From Clostridia bacterium (GTDB lineage: Bacteria; Bacillota_A; Clostridia; Oscillospirales; CAG-272), in NCBI GenBank assembly GCA_017407725.1, contig JAFQWB010000005.1, forward strand, positions 1 through 5,363: a DNA stretch of 5,363 nucleotides. Reading direction: 5' to 3'. Of this stretch, positions 1 through 4,390 are shown piece by piece (the stretch's first letter is position 1; every line of letters begins with the position of its first letter). The translations under genes and the position numbers were made by a program. The notes beneath the pieces were generated by a model. The model was not told the DNA's origin. It did no database searches and saw only the letters and a list, made by a program, of their open reading frames with translations.

Positions 1-579
1 AATATCGAAATCAGCAGATCTTAAGCTGTCAAGATATTCCTCAAAGGGGAGAACGTAATCAAGAGCAGACGTCTCGCCTACGTCTCTTCCGTCAAGAAGA
101 ATGTGAACTCTTACGCACTTTACACCCTCTTCCTTTGCCTTTGCAAGCATTGCCTTTAAGTGATCTATGTGAGAGTGAACGTTTCCATCGGAGAAAAGTC
201 CGATAAAATGAAGAGTTGTGCCATTTTCCTTTACGTTTGAAACAAGATCGTTCCAGCTGTCAGAGGTGAACATCTTGCCGCTTTCGATAGAAGAGGATAC
301 GAGCTTCGCGCCCTGAGCGAACACCTGACCCGAGCCGAGGGCATTGTGTCCAACCTCGGAGTTACCCATGTCGGCGTCAGAAGGAAGTCCTACCGCAGTT
401 CCGTGTGCCTTGAGCTTTACCCAAGAATATTTTCCGAAAAGCTTATCAAGAGTGGGAGTTCTTGCCGCCTTGACAGCGTTACCCTCTACAGTATCGGTAA
501 TTGCAACACCGTCCATTACGATAGCAACTACGGGGCCTTTTACTCCCTCGAATTTTTTATTTTTGCTGAGTTTAAGCAT
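1..579 (-). CDS. gpmI: 2,3-bisphosphoglycerate-independent phosphoglycerate mutase, N-terminal part (3' end outside window)
   Basis: This cytosolic enzyme interconverts 3- and 2-phosphoglycerate in glycolysis and gluconeogenesis using a phosphoserine intermediate and two divalent metals (Mn in Bacillus). The visible 193 residues cover the start of the phosphatase-like domain and much of the inserted transferase domain. Seen directly: metal-ligand Asp23 in VMDG; the catalytic serine motif MGNSEVGH with Ser74; VHSH with His135; and LDGRD with Arg165/Asp166. The spacing from Ser to His (61) and His to Arg (30) equals that of Bacillus GpmI (Ser62, His123, Arg153). Family length is about 510-560 aa, so roughly the last 60% is missing at the window edge. 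The start at 579 is preferred because AAAGGG lies 7 bases upstream; an in-frame ATG at 594 would add five residues (MKGKK) with a poorly spaced AGGA. The segment around Ser74 reads like plant-type enzymes (see findings). It is divergent from radC. Confidence 0.96.
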   Translation of the reverse strand, partial: MLKLSKNKKFEGVKGPVVAIVMDGVAITDTVEGNAVKAARTPTLDKLFGKYSWVKLKAHGTAVGLPSDADMGNSEVGHNALGSGQVFAQGAKLVSSSIESGKMFTSDSWNDLVSNVKENGTTLHFIGLFSDGNVHSHIDHLKAMLAKAKEEGVKCVRVHILLDGRDVGETSALDYVLPFEEYLDSLRSADFDI

Positions 580-614
580 TTTTTTCCCTTTCATTCATCC
601 TAAGATGCATTTTT

Positions 615-644
615 ACTAAACTGTTTTAATTTTAATATTGACAA
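615..644 (-). promoter_or_regulatory. possible gpmI promoter
   Basis: On the minus strand TTGTCA (644-639, 5 of 6 to the -35 consensus) is followed after 18 bases by TTTAGT (620-615, 4 of 6 to the -10 consensus), placing a start near 608 and a leader of about 30 bases before the gpmI ATG. The -10 match is poor and the region is AT-rich, so this could be chance. The -35 overlaps the opposing radC -35 almost completely. Confidence 0.3.
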
Positions 645-667
645 ATACCCACAAATTATGTAATAAT
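638..667 (+). promoter_or_regulatory. radC promoter (sigma-A type, extended -10)
   Basis: TTGACA at 638-643 is a perfect -35. After an 18-base spacer, AATAAT at 662-667 matches the -10 consensus at 5 of 6 positions, and TG at 659-660 gives an extended -10 (TGn). Transcription would start near 674, leaving a leader of about 23 bases before the radC ATG at 697. The leader carries GGGGGA (686-691), a strong ribosome binding site 5 bases from the start. Positions match so well that this is very probably a real constitutive promoter; there is no obvious operator next to it. Confidence 0.8.
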
Positions 668-696
668 ATTCAAAAGTATTATTTTGGGGGACAATA

Positions 697-1362
697 ATGG
701 ACAACCGTAAACACTCGGGGCACAGACAAAGAATGTACCAAAGATATTTGCTTTCCTCTGACGAAGGATTTGCAGATCACGAGCTTCTTGAAATGCTTCT
801 TTTCGGCGCTCTGCCGAGAGTAAACACCAACGACATCGCGCACGATCTTATATCTTACTTCGGCTCGCTTAATGCGGTGCTCGATGCAAATATAAACGCG
901 CTTCTTTCTATAAAAGGCATAAACAAAGCCTCAGCCATTCACATAAAGCTTGTATCCTCACTTTGGAGAAGATACAGCAGACTCAAGGCTGAGAAAAGCT
1001 CGCCTGCGTTCGATAAAGAGGTAATCGGCAAAATACTCATCGACTCATACCGTATGGTAAGTGTTGAGCGTGTTATGCTTCTTCTCTTTGACAGCTCTGC
1101 AAAGCTTATATCAATGAAGGTGCTTTCCGAAGGATCGGTGAATTCTTCCGACATAAACATAAGAAGAATTGCCGAGCTTTCGCTTTCGTGCGGAGCATCT
1201 TATATCGCTCTTGCGCACAATCATCCGGGTGGAAAAGCCGATCCTTCCGATGCCGATATGACGTCAACGCGACTTGTCAAACGGGCACTTGAAATGATCG
1301 ACCTTCCTCTTATTGAACATTTTATAGTTGCGGGTGACGATTACTGCACCCTACTTTCGTAG
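697..1362 (+). CDS. radC: RadC family JAMM/MPN-domain protein
   Basis: A complete 221-residue RadC-family (UPF0758) protein, about the usual length. An N-terminal helical region (about 5-65, with GHRQRMYQRYL and ADHELLEMLLFGALPR) leads into a helix-hairpin-helix-like stretch (about 66-86, LLSIKGINKASAI), then the JAB1/MPN metalloprotease-like domain (about 105-221). All JAMM zinc ligands are present: Glu145 in SEGSVN, then HNHPGGKADPSDAD with His174, His176, Ser184 and Asp187 in the exact H-x-H-x7-S-x2-D spacing. The original link to recombinational repair was withdrawn (the E. coli radC102 mutation turned out to be in recG), so the biochemical role is unsettled; a metal-dependent hydrolase acting on DNA or protein is inference. 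The ATG at 697 follows GGGGGA. It is a single-gene transcript from its own promoter, divergent from gpmI and convergent with the HTH gene 6 bp downstream. Confidence 0.95.
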   Translation: MDNRKHSGHRQRMYQRYLLSSDEGFADHELLEMLLFGALPRVNTNDIAHDLISYFGSLNAVLDANINALLSIKGINKASAIHIKLVSSLWRRYSRLKAEKSSPAFDKEVIGKILIDSYRMVSVERVMLLLFDSSAKLISMKVLSEGSVNSSDINIRRIAELSLSCGASYIALAHNHPGGKADPSDADMTSTRLVKRALEMIDLPLIEHFIVAGDDYCTLLS

Positions 1363-1363
1363 G
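1350..1363. other. small hairpin between convergent radC and HTH gene
   Basis: CCTAC (1350-1354), TTTC loop, GTAGG (1359-1363) form a perfect 5-bp stem that spans the radC stop codon. Read on the minus strand, just after the HTH gene stop, the loop becomes GAAA, a stable GNRA tetraloop. Neither strand has a proper T-run after it, so it is not a convincing intrinsic terminator; it could protect a 3' end or be chance. Confidence 0.3.
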
Positions 1364-1368
1364 CTTAA

Positions 1369-2106
1369 TTATTCAGCGTCTGCGCTTTCGATATCAGCTA
1401 CGAGGTCCTCAACGGAATCCTCTGTGATGAAGGAATCGTTGTCGTCGCAAAGCTCACAGCACTCAGCTGTGTCCTTGTTATTCTTGATAACAGAGCTTAT
1501 TGCGTGCCATGCGGGAACGATAGCTGCTGCGAATACTACGAAGGGGAGCTTGTTCTTTGCCTTAACAGATGCGGCAAGAGCGGTAACTGCAAGTGCAGCT
1601 GCGGGAAGATCTGTAAGAGCGGTTGCGAGAGTTGTGTTATCCTCGGTTGTCGTCTTAACTGTCTTGATCTTCTTAACGATCTTCTTAACAGTCTTCTTAG
1701 CCTTTTCCTTAACGCCGTCGGCAGTCTCTTCCTCTGTCTCTGTGCACTCTTCGGTTTCCTCTGCCTCAACAGCTTCCTCTGCTGCAGGCTCTTCTGCTGC
1801 AGGCTCTTCTACGGGCTCAGCAACCTCTGCAGAATCGAGAACCTCCTCAAGAGTTTCCTCTGCTACGGGCTCTGCCACAGACGCAACCACGGGAGCCTCG
1901 GGCTCATAGCCGAAATAAAGTGTGTTGAATGATACGTTATAAAGCTCTGCAAGTGCAACAAAGTTGTCAACGTCCGGAACTGCGTCTCCGCGCTCCCACT
2001 TAGAAACTGCCTGTCTGCTTACGCCAAGCTTTTCTGCAACCGCACCCTGAGAAAATCCTGCAGCCTTGCGGTACTCTGTAAATCTTTTTGCGATGTTCTC
2101 GTTCAT
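1369..2106 (-). CDS. XRE-family helix-turn-helix protein with acidic, basic and hydrophobic C-terminal segments
   Basis: A 245-residue protein. Residues about 5-60 are a clear Cro/CI-type DNA-binding domain: helix 2 SQGAVAEKLG (19-28), recognition helix SRQAVSKWERG (30-40), then the typical DVDNFVALAELYNVS. The rest is not a family I recognise. Residues 70-130 are a Glu/Ala/Pro/Val-rich, probably disordered stretch with 23 Glu in 61 residues. Residues 131-151 are strongly basic (10 Lys in 21), with a KK-x-x periodicity. Two hydrophobic segments follow (about 164-181 and 187-207), which could be one or two membrane helices. The tail (208-245) is acidic and contains C-C-x-x-C (216-220). I infer a transcriptional regulator, possibly membrane-tethered; targets are unknown. 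ATG 2106 has AAAGGAAAGG 9 bases upstream. A good promoter and a 19-bp inverted repeat lie upstream, suggesting autoregulation. The biased composition opens long spurious frames on the opposite strand. Confidence 0.88.
   Translation of the reverse strand: MNENIAKRFTEYRKAAGFSQGAVAEKLGVSRQAVSKWERGDAVPDVDNFVALAELYNVSFNTLYFGYEPEAPVVASVAEPVAEETLEEVLDSAEVAEPVEEPAAEEPAAEEAVEAEETEECTETEEETADGVKEKAKKTVKKIVKKIKTVKTTTEDNTTLATALTDLPAAALAVTALAASVKAKNKLPFVVFAAAIVPAWHAISSVIKNNKDTAECCELCDDNDSFITEDSVEDLVADIESADAE
1666..1701. repeat. three tandem 12-bp units in the Lys-rich segment
   Basis: GATCTTCTTAAC occurs at 1666-1677 and again at 1678-1689, followed by the degenerate AGTCTTCTTAGC (1690-1701). In the HTH protein they encode the tetrapeptide periodicity around KKTV-KKIV-KKI (residues about 136-147). 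This suggests growth of the basic segment by slippage or small duplications. Confidence 0.7.
1781..1810. repeat. two tandem identical 15-bp units in the Glu-rich segment
   Basis: GCTGCAGGCTCTTCT occurs twice head to tail (1781-1795 and 1796-1810). The pair encodes the EEPAA-type repeat (residues about 99-109) of the acidic linker of the HTH protein. Perfect identity, including third codon positions, points to a recent local duplication; copy number may vary between strains. Confidence 0.85.
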
Positions 2107-2134
2107 AACAATTAACCTTTCCTTTTTTCGTATT

Positions 2135-2153
2135 GTTTACGCATTATGTAAAC
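2135..2153. promoter_or_regulatory. candidate operator: 19-bp inverted repeat upstream of the HTH gene
   Basis: GTTTAC (2135-2140) and GTAAAC (2148-2153) are perfect 6-bp arms around a 7-bp centre (GCATTAT). A further TTTAC half-arm lies at 2159-2163, and TTACGC recurs at 2137-2142 and 2164-2169, so the motif may be repeated up to the predicted transcription start. It sits about 15-33 bases downstream of that start and 29 bases before the HTH gene ATG, a plausible place for repression of its own gene. It could instead be a small hairpin in the mRNA leader. Confidence 0.5.
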
Positions 2154-2174
2154 TTAATTTTACTTACGCTACTA

Positions 2175-2203
2175 ATTATACACCATATTTTATTATTTTT
2201 CAA
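2175..2203 (-). promoter_or_regulatory. promoter of the HTH gene
   Basis: On the minus strand TTGAAA (2203-2198, 5 of 6) is separated by exactly 17 bases from a perfect TATAAT (2180-2175). This is an almost ideal sigma-A promoter, with transcription starting near 2168 and a leader of about 60 bases that contains the inverted repeat and the ribosome binding site. It lies just downstream of the terminator closing the preceding operon, so the HTH gene is an independent unit. Confidence 0.82.
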
Positions 2204-2213
2204 TAGCATAAAC

Positions 2214-2245
2214 AAAAAAATGTCGCTCTCAGGCGACATTTTTTT
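2214..2245 (-). terminator. intrinsic terminator of the secA operon
   Basis: Arms TGTCGC (2221-2226) and GCGACA (2233-2238) enclose a 6-base loop TCTCAG and are flanked by seven A (2214-2220) and seven T (2239-2245), so the stem can extend to 13 bp. On the minus strand it begins 30 bases after the stop of the 477-aa membrane gene and ends in a T-run, so it closes the secA transcript. By symmetry it would also work on the plus strand, but no plus-strand gene reaches it. Confidence 0.92.
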
Positions 2246-2275
2246 ATTACCGTTTTCAGCAAACGCAAGATTGCA

Positions 2276-3709
2276 TTACACAGTTTCAAAATACACAGTT
2301 CTTTTGTCAGCTTTTGCAATTTCGGGTCTAAGATAAGTAACGAAAACGACCGCAACAACAAGGTACACTACCCTTATCACCGCATCTATCATCCAGTAAT
2401 GAGGAAAATACGGGATAAGCAAAGTATGAGCCGTGCTTGACAGCGCGCATACTATTCCGAGCACTGTCCAGATTTTTAACAAATTATCAAGTGTCTTGCC
2501 AAGCTTGATTGCATCCTCAACGTCCATTCTGAGGACACTCTCAGAAAGCTCGGGAACAAAAGAATACTTTTGTCTTTCAAGCTTGAGCCTTTTGTTAAGA
2601 ACAATTGTCAGAAGAATGAAAAGAACTGTTCCTGCAAAAGAAAGCGCCGACTGAAGAATGTACATATCCATTACCGCAAAAGAGTCTTCCATTTCAAATC
2701 TGAGTATATCTCCATAACCCATAAGTCCGTCACTCTTGAAAAGAGACGACATATAAAGGGAGTACACCCAAAAGCCTGCCGATACTATCGTATAGATAAT
2801 GGCAACCGCTTTTGCCATCTTCTCACTTCTTTCCTTTTGATCGGGAAGAAGAAAGAGGAATGCCGTGAAAAATCCGCCTGCAATAAATGACGGAATGACG
2901 TCAAGACCATCTATTCTAACTTCAAGCGTAAAGAATACCGCGGCAACAAACAAGGATAGTGCAAACAAGAGTTTACGTGCTCTTGCAGCCTCTTTTTTGT
3001 TTTCAATAGCGCCAGCTGCCTTTTCATTAAGGCGTGTCAGATACTCGGTATCTTTTTTGATTCCGCTTAAATACGATACGCTCTTCACAAGCCAGAATAC
3101 GCCGAATACCAGACAGATAATAAATGATATAACGTTAAAAACGTTTCGGTATTCAACAAGCGCGACAACGCCTCTGTCGGTAACGACACCGTAGTTGCCC
3201 GTTGAAAGTGACGAGAGCTCCGGGGCGGTATACATGATCGGCTTTACAGTAACGTACGCGAGTGTAAGCCATCTTACGTAATTATAGTTCACATTTGCGG
3301 CATACTCAGTCTTTTCGAGTGCCGATGCACGTATGCCCTCAAAGAGCGACGAGAACGCCTTTATCGAGAGTATTATCTCAAGTGTGGCAAAAAGAATGCA
3401 CACAAGAAGAAGCGACGTGTAATCTGTAGTAGCGCGGCTCTGCTCAACAACTCCGTCGGGGCCGAAAACTATCGCGCTCTGCACGTTTATAAGTCCGTAA
3501 ACTCCCATAGCAGGTATTTTGCAAAGCCCGACTATAAGAAGTTTTCTGAAAGCTTCGTAGCTTTCGGTTAATGACAGATTAACAAGCTGAACCTTTGATA
3601 TACCCTTCATTATCAGCGCACATCCGATGAAATCGGGAAGAATATCGATGATATTAAAATTGGGCATAAATAGAAAGACAAGACCCGCAATTATAAGTCC
3701 TACGTTCAT
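2276..3709 (-). CDS. polytopic membrane protein, apparent two-module fusion (function unknown)
   Basis: A 477-residue integral membrane protein with roughly 11-12 hydrophobic segments (about 3-17, 21-36, 56-76, 98-118, 146-162, 191-213, 247-262, 270-288, 300-322, 350-372, 412-432, 441-460). I do not recognise the family. The N-terminal half has IDILPDFIG (21-29) followed by SYEAFRK; the second half has a related LDVIPSFIAG (269-278) followed by SEKMAK. Each half ends in similar pairs of hydrophobic helices, so the protein looks like an internal duplication of a module of about 215-235 residues, joined by a charged linker (about 218-246, many Lys/Glu/Arg). The smaller gene upstream looks like a single copy. 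There is no signal-peptide cleavage site or catalytic motif. ATG 3709 has AAAAGGA 7 bases upstream and is 15 bp from the previous stop, so it is translated as the last gene of the secA operon and is followed by the terminator. Confidence 0.85.
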   Translation of the reverse strand: MNVGLIIAGLVFLFMPNFNIIDILPDFIGCALIMKGISKVQLVNLSLTESYEAFRKLLIVGLCKIPAMGVYGLINVQSAIVFGPDGVVEQSRATTDYTSLLLVCILFATLEIILSIKAFSSLFEGIRASALEKTEYAANVNYNYVRWLTLAYVTVKPIMYTAPELSSLSTGNYGVVTDRGVVALVEYRNVFNVISFIICLVFGVFWLVKSVSYLSGIKKDTEYLTRLNEKAAGAIENKKEAARARKLLFALSLFVAAVFFTLEVRIDGLDVIPSFIAGGFFTAFLFLLPDQKERSEKMAKAVAIIYTIVSAGFWVYSLYMSSLFKSDGLMGYGDILRFEMEDSFAVMDMYILQSALSFAGTVLFILLTIVLNKRLKLERQKYSFVPELSESVLRMDVEDAIKLGKTLDNLLKIWTVLGIVCALSSTAHTLLIPYFPHYWMIDAVIRVVYLVVAVVFVTYLRPEIAKADKRTVYFETV

Positions 3710-3724
3710 ACTTTTTTCCTTTTA

Positions 3725-4378
3725 TTATTTTTTTAGTTTTTTATAAAGTGCGCCGAGAGGATCAAAGCCCTTATGTGAATCCATATTCTCGTCGCCCTCC
3801 TTGCAAATATACATATAGCATCTGAAAATAAGCACTATCGAATATATCACAAAGATATACCAAAGAAGATTTGCGCAAATAGAAATTGCACTAAAAACAG
3901 ATGCAAACGATCCGACTATGTTAAATTCGCGTGCAAGAACGATGAGAATTGTCAACGGATAGTAGCAAACGCACATTGTCATAGCAACCGTGCTTCGCTT
4001 TTCTATCTTTTCATCCTCGGTATCCACTGCCAGAGAATGTATTCCCTTTAATGCAAATACAAGGGCAATCATCTGGAAGGGATACTGTACGTTGTCTGCA
4101 ATATTAAGCACTGTCGGGATCGCACCGAGGTCGCTCACAAAAGCCGCCGTTATCTGAAGTGCAAACTCAATACCTCCAAGCGCGATAAGCGGGTATAGCG
4201 AGATCTTGAATTTTTCAAAATACTCTGAATAATCAGAAAGCCTTCTTGCAGCCGCAAGCATAAACAGATATCCCGCAAGATCGGGAAAAATATCGATTCC
4301 GACAGCATACTGTGCATTCACGGTAAGACCGACCTCAACGAGCATCATAAATCCGTAAAGAAGATATCCGAATCCCAT
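3725..4378 (-). CDS. small polytopic membrane protein, single-module relative of the downstream 477-aa protein (function unknown)
   Basis: A 217-residue integral membrane protein with about six hydrophobic segments (about 5-20, 28-44, 60-80, 99-112, 131-149, 160-187) and a Lys-rich cytoplasmic-looking C-terminus. The motif GIDIFPDLAG (27-36) followed by SEYFEKFK resembles the corresponding region of the next gene, and later landmarks (LKGIHSLA before a charged stretch, then two hydrophobic segments) also appear in the same order, so the two are probably paralogues. I do not know the family and see no catalytic motif. The start at ATG 4378 is chosen because AAAGGAG lies 5 bases upstream; a GTG at 4414 would extend the frame by 12 residues into secA but has only a weak ribosome binding site and gives a highly charged, atypical leader. 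It begins 11 bp after the secA stop, so co-expression with secA is very likely. Confidence 0.87.
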   Translation of the reverse strand: MGFGYLLYGFMMLVEVGLTVNAQYAVGIDIFPDLAGYLFMLAAARRLSDYSEYFEKFKISLYPLIALGGIEFALQITAAFVSDLGAIPTVLNIADNVQYPFQMIALVFALKGIHSLAVDTEDEKIEKRSTVAMTMCVCYYPLTILIVLAREFNIVGSFASVFSAISICANLLWYIFVIYSIVLIFRCYMYICKEGDENMDSHKGFDPLGALYKKLKK

Positions 4379-4383
4379 ATCTG

Positions 4384-4390
4384 CTCCTTT
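4384..4390 (-). promoter_or_regulatory. ribosome binding site deciding the start of the 217-aa membrane gene
   Basis: AAAGGAG on the minus strand, 5 bases before ATG 4378. Its first base is the last base of the secA TAA stop codon, so ribosomes ending secA are placed directly on it, which suggests coupled translation. Confidence 0.85.

Noticed and set aside
344..619. Plus-strand open frames of 85-91 codons opposite gpmI
   Set aside because: They lie antisense to highly conserved GpmI catalytic motifs and have no independent support.
1328..1909. Plus-strand open frame of 193 codons, rich in Ser, Ala and Thr
   Set aside because: Also an antisense shadow of the low-complexity region; it begins inside radC at an internal codon and has no recognisable domain.
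1504..1932. Plus-strand open frame of 142 codons, very rich in Cys and Leu, opposite the HTH gene
   Set aside because: It is the mirror of repeated Ala/Glu/Lys codons of the HTH gene (GCA becomes TGC, AAG becomes CTT). It has no good ribosome binding site, and the minus frame has a clear HTH domain, promoter and start.
2214..2245. Possibility that the strong hairpin is a riboswitch or small RNA
   Set aside because: It is a simple A-run, GC stem, T-run structure 30 bases after a stop codon; it is fully explained as an intrinsic terminator.
2133..2336. Small plus-strand open frame across the intergenic region
   Set aside because: It runs over the HTH gene promoter, the candidate operator and the terminator and ends inside the 477-aa gene; the composition reflects AT-rich regulatory DNA.
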